Assembly: GCA_046347945.1 (NCBI GenBank)
Contig: JAXMFB010000014.1
Location: 1 to 64,000, forward strand
Origin: Zeimonas sp046347945
GTDB taxonomy: Bacteria > Pseudomonadota > Gammaproteobacteria > Burkholderiales > Burkholderiaceae_E
Direction: 5' to 3'
Length of the DNA: 64,000 bases
Below the pieces are notes generated by a model. The model did not search any database. It saw only the letters and a list, made by a program, of their open reading frames with translations, and was not told the origin of the DNA. Shown here piece after piece: positions 6,975-15,009 of the stretch. Made by a program: the position numbers and the translations under genes. How positions within the stretch are numbered: the stretch's first letter is position 1; every line of letters begins with the position of its first letter.

Positions 6975-9733
6975 GTCGCGGCCCTCGCGATGCGCACGCG
7001 CACGATGTCGGCGCTCGAGCCGGTCGCGTCGGTCAGGTCCATCGACATGCTGGCCAGCGTGTTCAGGCTGGGCACGCCGAAGTCCTTCGCGAACGGCGTG
7101 GCCCAGTGATCGAACTGGCCGATCAGCAGCAGCGTGTCGGGGCGGATGCCCTGTCGCAGCACGGCGCGCCCGCGCACGCTTCGCTTCGGCGTCGCGATCT
7201 CGATCTCGTCGCCGTCCTCGATGCCCAGCTTCGCGGCGGCCTGCGGATTGACGATCACGCCGCGGTGCCCGGCGACGTTCTCGGCCACCTCGCGGATCAT
7301 CTGGACGCCGACGTTGCCGCCCCAGGCGTACTGCATGCTGCGCGACGTGAGCAGCCAGAACGGATAGTCTTCGGCGCGCGCGCCGGCGGCGGTGACGATG
7401 CCTTCCCAGAGGCCAGGGAAATCCTTCCAGGGCGGCAGCGCCTGGTACTCAGTCATCTGCTTGTCCCACCAGCGCATGTCGTGCTCGTGCAGGCGCCGTC
7501 CGAGTTCGGCGCCGACGCGCTTGAGCCGTTCCTGGTAGGGCAGCTCGAAGCGCAGGCCGCGTTCGACCATCGTCGGGTACAGGTACCAGGCGAGCCGCGG
7601 GAACGGTTTGGTCGCGAGTCCGTTCTCCTTCCACCAGTCCAGGCCGTTCACCTGCGCGCCGTCGGTCAGTTCCACGCTGGCCGATCGGCAGGCGGCATCC
7701 CAGATCTCTTCGCGCGTGTACGCGCGGCCGGGCAGGAGCGAGAAGTCGCCGTGCGCGCCTTTCAGGGGAACGCCGCACGCGCCCTTGTTGATCGCGGCGT
7801 TGTACCTGTCGAGGATGCCGCTGCGCCGGGCGAGCTCGGTGGCGATGTCGGTGAAGTCGCGCGCGTCGCCGCGCATCGCCACTGCCGGCTGGCGCAGCGC
7901 GAACCCCTCGTGGTCCCAGAACTGCTCGACGTACTTGGTCGCGCCGATGCGGATCAGCTGCAGGCCTTCGAGGTCGGTGGCATCGGGCAGCAGGATGTCG
8001 GCGAAGTGGTTGGTCTCGTCGCGGGTGTAGGCGAGCGCGACGACGAACGGGAAGCGCGAGATCTTGTCGGCGACCGCGAGCGTGTCCCAGAACGAGATCG
8101 CCGGGTTCGTCCGGTAGACGAACCAGACGTCGGGGTAGGTGACCTTCGGCAGCCCCTTCGGCGTCTCGTCGAGGAACATCCACGAGAAGTGCGTCGGCCC
8201 GAGCGCCTGGCTCCACGCTCCGTTGCCGACCAGCGGCACCATCGTGCGGTAGGCGTTGCGGATGTTCGGGCGCGGCGACCAGTGCTCGCGATCGGTCGGA
8301 TTGAGCGGATACGCCATGAAGCCGTCCGGGCCCGGCTTCGCGCTCTCGAGCCGCTCGGACATCGGGCGCACCAGGCGCACCGTGGTGCCGATGGTGCCCC
8401 CGGGAACCTCGAGCGCCCCGACCAGCGAGGCGAGCATCGTCCGCGCCCAGCAGCACTCGTAGCCGCCCCACCCGTTGTTGATCGTCTTGCCGAGCGTGAC
8501 GGCGACCGGACGGTAGGGCAGCCGCTGCCCCTCGATCTCGATCGTCTGGCCGACGCAGGCCTGCTCGACGTACTCGTGCGCGATCTTGCGCATCGTGTCG
8601 GCAGGGACGTCGCAGATGCCGGCTGCCCACTCCGGCGAGTAGGGCTGCATGTGCGCGACCAGCGCGTCGAAGGCGGTGCGGCCCACCAGCACGCCGTCGC
8701 CGAGCACCTCGTCGTCGGGGCCGATCTCGATCGCGTCGACCTCGACCTGTGCGTGCAGCGCCTCGTCGAGCCCTTCGCTGTCGTGCACGCGCGCGCGACC
8801 GGCGGTCGCGTCCCAGACGAGCGGCTTGCGGGTCGCGCGGTCGCGCAGGTAGTACCCGTTCGGGCCCACGAGGTAGGCCGACGCGGTGCGCCTGGCGAGG
8901 AACGGGAGGTCGAGTCGCTCGCGCGACACCTCGTGCAGCAGCACGTGGATGAGCGCATAGAGGAACGCCGCGTCGGTCTTCGGCCTGATCGGCACCCACT
9001 GCGCCGAGCAGGCGCCGGTGACCGACAGGTGCGGCTCGACCTGCACGCGCTTCATGCCGCGCACGCGCGCCTGCGAATGTCGCCAGACGCCGACCACGCC
9101 GCCCGAGGCCTCGATGTTCGAGCCGCAGGAGATCAGGTAGTTGCAGTTGGGCGTGTCGGCCGCGACGATGAACGCGCGATGCCAGAACTCGCCGTACAGG
9201 TGCTCGGAGTGGTCGCACTTGACGCCCTGGCCCGAGCCGAAGCCCATGTCGACCGGCCCCCAGGCCGCGAGGAAGGCCGGGAAGGTGCCCATGTAGAACT
9301 GCGGCGTGCCGCCGCCGCCGAAGCTGGCCGCGAGCCGTGGATAGCCGGATTCGTCGGTGAGTCCCTGCTCGCGGATGCGGCTCAGGCGTTCGGCGATCGT
9401 GTCGAACGCCTCGTCCCACGAGATCGGTACGAAGCCCGGGTCCTGGTCGCGGCCCTTCTTCGGGTTGGTCCGCTTCATCGGCGTGAGGATCCGGTTCGGG
9501 TTGTAGGTCTTCTGGACCAACCCGTATGCCTTCACGCAGACCTTGCCGCCGCCCGGGTGGATCTTCTCGGCGCAGAAATTGGGCTCGACCTCGGTGGCCA
9601 CGCCGTCGACGACCTTGACCGTGAGCAGGTCGGGGCCGGCCACGCACTGGTAGCAGTAGGTCGGGACGCGTCGCGTGCCCGCTGCGGGCGCGTCGGCGCG
9701 CCCCGTGCTGCCGGCCGCGGCAGGGAAGTTCAT
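6971..9733 (-). CDS. padB: PadB-like molybdopterin subunit of phenylacetyl-CoA:acceptor oxidoreductase
   Basis: 920 aa, a DMSO-reductase-superfamily catalytic subunit. The N-terminus has cysteines at 27, 30, 54 and 66 (CYQC, then NFC, then KVCVKAYG). PISWDEAFDTIAERL follows, then the Mo-bis-MGD core, and a C-terminal cofactor domain (WGGNVGVQMIREVAEN, then GIEDGDEIEIATPKR). No Tat signal is present, which excludes the periplasmic formate, nitrate or DMSO enzymes and fits the cytoplasmic PadB. PadBCD oxidises phenylacetyl-CoA, in two two-electron steps, to phenylglyoxylate with release of CoA. The adjacent CoA ligase and Hcr genes support this, with 4-hydroxyphenylacetyl-CoA as a plausible alternative substrate. 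The assignment leans on context; another aromatic-CoA molybdoenzyme cannot be excluded. Confidence 0.75.
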   Translation of the reverse strand: MNFPAAAGSTGRADAPAAGTRRVPTYCYQCVAGPDLLTVKVVDGVATEVEPNFCAEKIHPGGGKVCVKAYGLVQKTYNPNRILTPMKRTNPKKGRDQDPGFVPISWDEAFDTIAERLSRIREQGLTDESGYPRLAASFGGGGTPQFYMGTFPAFLAAWGPVDMGFGSGQGVKCDHSEHLYGEFWHRAFIVAADTPNCNYLISCGSNIEASGGVVGVWRHSQARVRGMKRVQVEPHLSVTGACSAQWVPIRPKTDAAFLYALIHVLLHEVSRERLDLPFLARRTASAYLVGPNGYYLRDRATRKPLVWDATAGRARVHDSEGLDEALHAQVEVDAIEIGPDDEVLGDGVLVGRTAFDALVAHMQPYSPEWAAGICDVPADTMRKIAHEYVEQACVGQTIEIEGQRLPYRPVAVTLGKTINNGWGGYECCWARTMLASLVGALEVPGGTIGTTVRLVRPMSERLESAKPGPDGFMAYPLNPTDREHWSPRPNIRNAYRTMVPLVGNGAWSQALGPTHFSWMFLDETPKGLPKVTYPDVWFVYRTNPAISFWDTLAVADKISRFPFVVALAYTRDETNHFADILLPDATDLEGLQLIRIGATKYVEQFWDHEGFALRQPAVAMRGDARDFTDIATELARRSGILDRYNAAINKGACGVPLKGAHGDFSLLPGRAYTREEIWDAACRSASVELTDGAQVNGLDWWKENGLATKPFPRLAWYLYPTMVERGLRFELPYQERLKRVGAELGRRLHEHDMRWWDKQMTEYQALPPWKDFPGLWEGIVTAAGARAEDYPFWLLTSRSMQYAWGGNVGVQMIREVAENVAGHRGVIVNPQAAAKLGIEDGDEIEIATPKRSVRGRAVLRQGIRPDTLLLIGQFDHWATPFAKDFGVPSLNTLASMSMDLTDATGSSADIVRVRIARAAT

Positions 9734-10137
9734 GCCAGGCCCGCCTTCTTCGCCTTGGCCGCGAGCCGCGCCGCCGTGCCCTCGACGTCGACCACGAAGC
9801 GGCCGTGCCGGCCGCGGCAGATCGTGTCGACGCTGTCGCGTCCCTCGATGTCGAAGGTGACCGCGCGGCCCTTGACCTCGGCAATCGTCACCTTCAGCTC
9901 GACCGGCATGCCGAGCAGCGTCGCGGCGAGGTGGTCGAGCTCGACGCGCGTGCCGACCGAGTCCTCGCCCGCGTCGAGGTGCTCGAGCAGCAGTTCGCGG
10001 CAGGCGATCTCGATGTCCTGCACCAGCATCGGCGTCGCATAGACGCGGGCGTTCTCGCCCATGAAGCCGATGGTGCGGTCGCGGTCGACGGTGAGCTTGC
10101 TGGTGCGGGTGACGCCGGGGGCGAGGGAGGCTTTCAT
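9730..10137 (-). CDS. FlK-like hot-dog acyl-CoA thioesterase
   Basis: 135 aa, resembling the fluoroacetyl-CoA thioesterase (FlK) family. The expected hot-dog features are in place: ATPMLVQDIE with the Thr and Glu of the active site on helix 1, then VELDHLAATLLG with the catalytic-type His, then a VKGRAVTFDIEG strand. The stop overlaps the padB start by 4 nt, so it is translated with the oxidoreductase. In an aromatic-CoA operon such an enzyme may release CoA from dead-end or excess aryl-CoA esters. That role is inferred; the substrate is unknown. Confidence 0.75.
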   Translation of the reverse strand: MKASLAPGVTRTSKLTVDRDRTIGFMGENARVYATPMLVQDIEIACRELLLEHLDAGEDSVGTRVELDHLAATLLGMPVELKVTIAEVKGRAVTFDIEGRDSVDTICRGRHGRFVVDVEGTAARLAAKAKKAGLA

Positions 10138-10177
10138 CGGGTTCTCCGGGTTCGGTTCGAGGAAAAGAGGGGGCGCG

Positions 10178-10879
10178 CTACAGCCCGAGGTACGCCTGCT
10201 GGACCGCAGGGTCGTCGAGCAGTTCGGTGCCGCGGCCGGACAGCGCGATGCGGCCGACTTCCAGCACGTAGGCGCGATCGGCCACCGACAGCGCGGCGCG
10301 GGCGTTCTGGTCGACCAGCAGGATCGTCGTTGCCGCGTCCTTCAGCGAGCGGATGGTGGCGAAGATCTCGGTGACGAGGCGCGGCGCCAGTCCCATGCTG
10401 GGCTCGTCGAGCAACAGCAGCTTCGGGCGCGCCATCAACGCGCGGCCCATCGCGAGCATCTGCTGCTGGCCGCCCGACAGGGTGCCGGCCGCGTCGTTGC
10501 GCTTCGACGCCAGGATCGGAAACAGCGCGTAGACCTGATCGAGGCCCGGGCGGATCTCGCCGGGCGGACGCAGGTAGGCGCCGAGCATCAGGTTGTCCTC
10601 GACCGTCAGCGGGCCGAACACCTGCCGCCCCTCGGGTACCTGCACGATGCCCATGCGCACGCGCGATCTGGCGGAGGCGCGGGTCACGTCGGCGCCTTCG
10701 AAGCGCACGCTGCCGGCTGCCGCAGGCTGGACGCCGGAGAGCGCGCGCAGCAGCGTCGACTTGCCTGCGCCGTTGGCGCCGACCAGCGCGACGAGCTCGC
10801 CGCGATCGACGCGCAGGCTGACCGAATCGAGCGCGGTGATCCGGCCGTAGCGGCTCGACAGTGCCTCGACTTCAAGCAT
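10178..10879 (-). CDS. livF: Branched-chain-amino-acid/aromatic-type ABC importer ATPase LivF
   Basis: 233 aa, ATP-binding subunit of the HAAT (Liv) family. It has Walker A GANGAGKSTLL near residue 36, signature LSGGQQQMLAMGRA and Walker B LLLLDEPSMGLAP, all canonical. It energises uptake through LivHM with the binding protein LivK. It overlaps livG by 8 nt. Liv-type importers next to anaerobic aromatic genes commonly import aromatic acids rather than leucine, so the substrate is probably the compound degraded by this operon; that is an inference from position. Confidence 0.9.
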   Translation of the reverse strand: MLEVEALSSRYGRITALDSVSLRVDRGELVALVGANGAGKSTLLRALSGVQPAAAGSVRFEGADVTRASARSRVRMGIVQVPEGRQVFGPLTVEDNLMLGAYLRPPGEIRPGLDQVYALFPILASKRNDAAGTLSGGQQQMLAMGRALMARPKLLLLDEPSMGLAPRLVTEIFATIRSLKDAATTILLVDQNARAALSVADRAYVLEVGRIALSGRGTELLDDPAVQQAYLGL

Positions 10880-11717
10880 GCGCGTGCTCCGGCTCGCCTG
10901 CTGCGCCGAGATAGGCCTCGATTACCCGCGGATCGTTGCGCACCTGCTCGGCGTTGCCCTCGGCGAGCTTGCGGCCGTAGTCGAGCACCAGGATGTGGTC
11001 CGAGACGCCCATCACCAGGCGCATGTTGTGTTCGACCAGCACGACGGTCGTCCCGGCTTCGGCGAGCCGACGGATGAGCGCGGCGATCTCCTGCGATTCG
11101 GTCGGGTTCAGGCCCGCCGCCGGCGCGTCGAGCAGCAGGATCTTCGGGTCGCCTGCCAGCGCGCGCGCGATCTCGAGTCGCTTGAGCGCGCCATAGGGCA
11201 TCGAATCGGCGCTCGATCCGGCATGGGCGGCGAGGCCGACGAAGCGCAACAGCTCGATCGCGCGGCTGCGGCAGTCGCGCTCGGCGCGCGCCAGCTGCGG
11301 CGCGCGCAGCAGCGTGGCGATCAGGCCGCAGCGCTCGCGCAGGTGGCGCCCGGTCATCACGTTCTCGAGCGCGCTCATGTTGAAGAAGATCTGCAGGTTC
11401 TGGAACGTGCGCCCGATGCCGGCGGCGGCGAACGCGTGCGCGGGCTGGCCGGTGAGGTCTCGGCCGCCGAGGCGGATGCGGCCGGCGGTGGGGACGTAGA
11501 CGCCAGTCAGCAGGTTCAGTAGCGTCGTCTTGCCGGCGCCATTGGGGCCGATGATCGAGTGGACCTTGCCCTCGCCGATCGAGAAGGAGAGATCCTGCAC
11601 CGCGTGGATGCCGCCGAACTCCTTCGACAGCCCCTCGACCAGCAGCCCGCCGGACGTGGACGCCGGCGCGTTCGCGCTCGCGGTCGGCCGGTTCACGATC
11701 GACTCCGCCACGTTCAC
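10872..11717 (-). CDS. livG: Liv-type ABC importer ATPase LivG with altered Walker B
   Basis: 281 aa. Walker A GPNGAGKTTLL and the Q-loop region RTFQNLQIF are normal. The signature reads MPYGALKRLEIARA instead of LSYGQQRRLEIARA. Walker B reads LLLDAPAAGLNPTE, so the usual catalytic Glu after the Asp is Ala (codon GCG at about 11126-11128). The H-loop (VLVEHNM) is intact. If real, the ATPase pair would depend on LivF for hydrolysis. The GTG start overlaps the livM stop (GTGA). The frame stays open far upstream, but the conserved protein starts here. Confidence 0.88.
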   Translation of the reverse strand: MNVAESIVNRPTASANAPASTSGGLLVEGLSKEFGGIHAVQDLSFSIGEGKVHSIIGPNGAGKTTLLNLLTGVYVPTAGRIRLGGRDLTGQPAHAFAAAGIGRTFQNLQIFFNMSALENVMTGRHLRERCGLIATLLRAPQLARAERDCRSRAIELLRFVGLAAHAGSSADSMPYGALKRLEIARALAGDPKILLLDAPAAGLNPTESQEIAALIRRLAEAGTTVVLVEHNMRLVMGVSDHILVLDYGRKLAEGNAEQVRNDPRVIEAYLGAAGEPEHAHA

Positions 11718-12712
11718 CTGCGCCCGCGGCGCAGCCAGCCGGCGAGCGTGGGCACTGCCCCGCGCGGCAGGAAGATCATCGTGGCCATCATGATGGCGCC
11801 GAGCACGACCATCTCGTACTCCTTGACCACCGTGAGCGCCTGCGGCAGCACCGTGAGCACCGCCGCCCCGACGACGGCGCCGAAGGTCGACGCCATGCCG
11901 CCGAAGACGACCATCGTGACCAGCTCGACCGAGTGCATGAACGACGCCTTCGCCGGCGTGATGAAGCCGCTGTAGAAGGCCGTGAGCCCGCCGGCCACCG
12001 CCGCGAAGACGGCCGACACGACGAAGACCATCAGCTTCTGCCGCGCGCTGTCGATGCCGACGACCTCCGCGGCCACCTCGGAGGTGTGCAGCGCGCGCAG
12101 GGCACGTCCGGTGGGCGACTCGATCAGGTTCAGCGCCAGCCACACCGCGAGCAGCAGGCACGCGCCGACGATCCAGTACCAGACCTGCTCGCCCTGGATG
12201 GCGTGGCCGAGCACGGTGAACGCAGGCACCGCCATGCCGTCGGGCCCGCCGGTGACGCGGTCTTCGTTCGCGAGCACGATCGACACGATGACGCCTAGTC
12301 CGAGCGTGGCCATCGCGAGGTAGTGCCCCTTCAGGCGCAGGATCGGGCGCCCGACGACGAAGGCCATCAGGCCCACGCCGGCCGTCGCGATGGCGAGCGC
12401 CGCCAGTGGCGGCACGCCGTAGCGCGACGCGAGCAGCGCCGAGCCGTAGGCGCCGAGCCCGAAGAAGCCGGCGTGGCCGAGGCTGATCTGCCCGGCGTAG
12501 CCGATCAGCAGGTTCAGCCCGACGCAGACGATCGCGTTCAACCCGACGAGGATCGCGACGTCGTAGAAATAGTCATTGGCCAGCACCAGCGGCGCGAGCG
12601 CGATCGCCAGCGCGAGCGCGGCCATGCCGCCGGTGCGCGGCGAGGCCCACCACGGCGCGGCCGGCGTGTGGCGCTCAGACGCGTTCGCTCTTGACTGCAC
12701 CAAGGATTCCAT
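11714..12712 (-). CDS. livM: Liv-type ABC importer permease LivM
   Basis: 332 aa, membrane permease of the HAAT family with about nine hydrophobic segments. The conserved GLNLLIGYAGQISLGHAGFF motif lies near residue 66 and an EAA-like loop ESPTGRALRALHTSE follows later. The chosen ATG overlaps livH by 38 nt; a later start near MAALALAIALAP would shorten the N-terminus by about 28 residues and remove the overlap. Its partner is LivH, and both are driven by LivG and LivF. Confidence 0.9.
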   Translation of the reverse strand: MESLVQSRANASERHTPAAPWWASPRTGGMAALALAIALAPLVLANDYFYDVAILVGLNAIVCVGLNLLIGYAGQISLGHAGFFGLGAYGSALLASRYGVPPLAALAIATAGVGLMAFVVGRPILRLKGHYLAMATLGLGVIVSIVLANEDRVTGGPDGMAVPAFTVLGHAIQGEQVWYWIVGACLLLAVWLALNLIESPTGRALRALHTSEVAAEVVGIDSARQKLMVFVVSAVFAAVAGGLTAFYSGFITPAKASFMHSVELVTMVVFGGMASTFGAVVGAAVLTVLPQALTVVKEYEMVVLGAIMMATMIFLPRGAVPTLAGWLRRGRR

Positions 12713-13550
12713 CGGGGCGGACGAACAGCACGGCGAGGATGATCACGAACGCGATCACGTCCTTGTACGCCGACGACACGTAGCCGGCGCCCAGGCTCTC
12801 GAGCAGGCCGAGCACCAGCCCGCCTGCGATGGCGCCGGCAAAGTTGCCCAGGCCGCCGAGGATCGCCGCGGCGAATCCCTTCAGGCCGAGCATGATGCCG
12901 GTGTCGTACGAGGTGAAGGTGATCGGCGCGATCAGCACGCCGGCGATCGCGCCCAGCGCCGCTGCGAGCCCGAAGCTGGCGAACAGGACCCTGCGGACCT
13001 CGATGCCGACCAGTTGGGCGGCGAACCGGTTGTACGAGGTGGCCAGCATCGCCTTGCCGGCCAGCGTGCGGTTGAAGAACCACGACAGCAGCGCCACGAT
13101 CACCACCGTGACGCCGATCACCCACAGGCTCTGCGGCACGATCGTCGCGCCGAAGATCGAGATCGGGGTGTCGCCCGACAGCGCAGGCAGCGGGTGGATG
13201 CGCTTGTCCCAGACGAGTTGCGCGAGGCCGCGCAGGAAGATCGACGCGCCGATGGTGATGATGATCAGCGTCACGACGTCGGCGTTGCGCGCCTGGCCGA
13301 CCGCGAGCCGCTCGAGCAGCAAGCCGACGACGCCCGAGACGGCGACGGCCCCGAGGATCGCCACCGGCATCGGCGCGCCGGCGGCGACCAGCGAGACGGC
13401 GCTCATGCCGCCGATCATCACGAACTCGCCCTGGGCGAAGTTGATCACCCGGCTGGCGTTGAAGATGATCGAGAAGCCGAGCGCCACCAGGGCGTAGATC
13501 GCGCCGACGGTGAGCCCGCCGGCGACGAACTGAACCCATTGTCCGCCCAT
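12675..13550 (-). CDS. livH: Liv-type ABC importer permease LivH
   Basis: 291 aa, integral membrane permease of the HAAT family. Hydrophobic segments alternate with short loops. The family motif GFSIIFNASRVINFAQGEF lies near residues 25-43, and the C-terminal region GLGNFAGAIAGGLVLGLLE is typical. It lies 37 nt downstream of the livK stop and overlaps livM. It forms the transmembrane channel with LivM. Confidence 0.92.
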   Translation of the reverse strand: MGGQWVQFVAGGLTVGAIYALVALGFSIIFNASRVINFAQGEFVMIGGMSAVSLVAAGAPMPVAILGAVAVSGVVGLLLERLAVGQARNADVVTLIIITIGASIFLRGLAQLVWDKRIHPLPALSGDTPISIFGATIVPQSLWVIGVTVVIVALLSWFFNRTLAGKAMLATSYNRFAAQLVGIEVRRVLFASFGLAAALGAIAGVLIAPITFTSYDTGIMLGLKGFAAAILGGLGNFAGAIAGGLVLGLLESLGAGYVSSAYKDVIAFVIILAVLFVRPDGILGAVKSERV

Positions 13551-13587
13551 GGTGCGCCCCCGCCCGGCGAGCCGCCGCTGCCTCGCG

Positions 13588-14754
13588 CTATTTCACCAGC
13601 GTCCAGTCGCCGTTGCGGATCTCGAGCATCTGGAACGCGCTGAGGTCCAGGCCCATGTGATCGGACGGCGACATGTTGACGACGCCGCCGGTGCCGACAT
13701 AGCCCTTGGTCTTCTCGATCTCGTCGCGAACCTTCGCCCGGTCGGTGCCGCCGGCGCGCTTGATCGCCTCCACCGCGATCATCAGGCCATCGTACGCGTG
13801 GCCGCCGAACGTGGAAACGTCGGACTTGTAACGGGCCTCGTAGTCCTTCTTGTAGCTGACCACGACCGGCTTCTGCGGGTTGCTGTCGGGAAGGATGTTG
13901 CCGACCAGCAGCGCGGCGGCGGGCAGGCGGACCCCCTCGGCGGCGCCGCCGGCCAGCTTGATGAACTCCTTGGACGCGACGCCGTGCGACTGGTACAGCG
14001 GCAGGGTCATGCCGATCTGCTTGTAGTTCTTGGTGACGATCGCCGGCCCCTGGCCGAAGCCGCAGTTCATCACCGCCTGAACGCCCGCAGTGCCCTTGAT
14101 CTTCGTGAGCTGCGCGGTCATGTCGGTGTCGGCCGCACCGTAGCTCTCGTCGGCGACGATCTCGATGCCGTGCTTGGGCGCGACCTTGATGCACTCGGCG
14201 CGCAGCGACTTGTCGAAGCCGCCGGCGCCCGAGATCAGCGCGAGCTTCGTGAGCTTGCGCGCGTTCATGTCGGTGAAGATCTTCTCGCAGGCCATCCGGT
14301 CGGTGTGCGGCGTCTTGAACACCCACTTCTTGACCGGCTCGATGATGACGACGGCACCCGCGAGCGAGATGAACGGCACCTGCGCCTGTTCGACCAGCGG
14401 GATCGCGGCCATCGTCTCGCCGGTGGTCGACCCGCCGACGATGACGTCGACCTTGTCCTGCTCGATCAGGCGCTTGGTGAACGTGCGCGCCTTTTCGGCG
14501 TCGCCGCCGCTGTCGTAGGCGAACAGCTGCAGCTTGCGGCCGAGCACGCCGCCGGCCGAATTGATGCGCTCGACGTACATCTCCAGGGTCTTCTGCTCGG
14601 GGTCGCCGAGGAACGCGGCGGGCCCCGTGACCGAGAGGAAGGCACCGATTCTGATAGGCTCCTGGGCGGCGACGGTCCCGGTCCCGATCAGGGCTGCCGC
14701 GGCGAAGGTGCCGGCGAGCCGGATCGCGTTCCGGGCGCTTGCGACGAATTTCAT
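13588..14754 (-). CDS. livK: Liv-type periplasmic substrate-binding protein
   Basis: 388 aa, type I periplasmic binding protein of the Leu/Ile/Val-binding family. A signal peptide (MKFVASARNAIRLAG, cleavage after VAAQ) is followed by EPIRIGAFLSVTGPAAFLGD and the ligand-loop region VIVGGSTTGETMAAIPL. This is the first gene of the operon. The ATG at 14752-14754 has a GAGGAG ribosome binding site 9 nt upstream, and the longer open frame to 14895 lacks a signal sequence and is rejected. The ligand is likely an aromatic acid by context, though the family also binds amino acids and amides. Confidence 0.9.
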   Translation of the reverse strand: MKFVASARNAIRLAGTFAAAALIGTGTVAAQEPIRIGAFLSVTGPAAFLGDPEQKTLEMYVERINSAGGVLGRKLQLFAYDSGGDAEKARTFTKRLIEQDKVDVIVGGSTTGETMAAIPLVEQAQVPFISLAGAVVIIEPVKKWVFKTPHTDRMACEKIFTDMNARKLTKLALISGAGGFDKSLRAECIKVAPKHGIEIVADESYGAADTDMTAQLTKIKGTAGVQAVMNCGFGQGPAIVTKNYKQIGMTLPLYQSHGVASKEFIKLAGGAAEGVRLPAAALLVGNILPDSNPQKPVVVSYKKDYEARYKSDVSTFGGHAYDGLMIAVEAIKRAGGTDRAKVRDEIEKTKGYVGTGGVVNMSPSDHMGLDLSAFQMLEIRNGDWTLVK

Positions 14755-14850
14755 TCGAGTCTCCTCTTCTTGTCTGCGACGACGCGGCCGCGAGGCGGCC
14801 TGCCGGTATCGCCCCGACGCGCGCGTGTTGCGCGAGGCAGGGCACGGGTG

Positions 14851-14886
14851 CCATCGGGCAAGCCCCGGAGCGGGCTTGCCCGATGG
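14851..14886. promoter_or_regulatory. 15-bp perfect hairpin in the livK / GNAT divergent intergenic region
   Basis: Arms CCATCGGGCAAGCCC (14851-14865) and GGGCTTGCCCGATGG (14872-14886) pair perfectly around a 6-nt loop. It lies 97 nt upstream of livK and about 124 nt upstream of the GNAT gene, and no T-run follows on either strand, so it is not an ordinary terminator. It could be an operator, a leader structure in the livK mRNA, or a dispersed extragenic repeat. Only one copy was noticed in the window. Confidence 0.6.
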
Positions 14887-14952
14887 TGTCTGCATGGGGC
14901 GACAGCCGGGTCGGATGCAGCGGAGACGTTTACAGCGCGCCCATTAACACCT

Positions 14953-14975
14953 ATTCTGGTACCGGAATGCGGGTA
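14953..14975. promoter_or_regulatory. Candidate operator: overlapping palindromes near the GNAT/Rrf2 promoter
   Basis: The segment reads ATTCTGGTACCGGAAT (14953-14968, imperfect palindrome centred on GGTACC), and its GAAT half is reused in a GAAT-N6-ATTC dyad ending near 14978. It stands in the most AT-rich part of the intergenic region, about 35-55 nt upstream of the GNAT start. The layout suits a dimeric regulator such as the Rrf2 protein encoded 590 nt downstream. Binding is an inference. No clear -35/-10 pair could be fixed. Confidence 0.35.
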
Positions 14976-15009
14976 TTCAATTGATCTGTATCAGACTTTC
15001 GGGGCAGCG

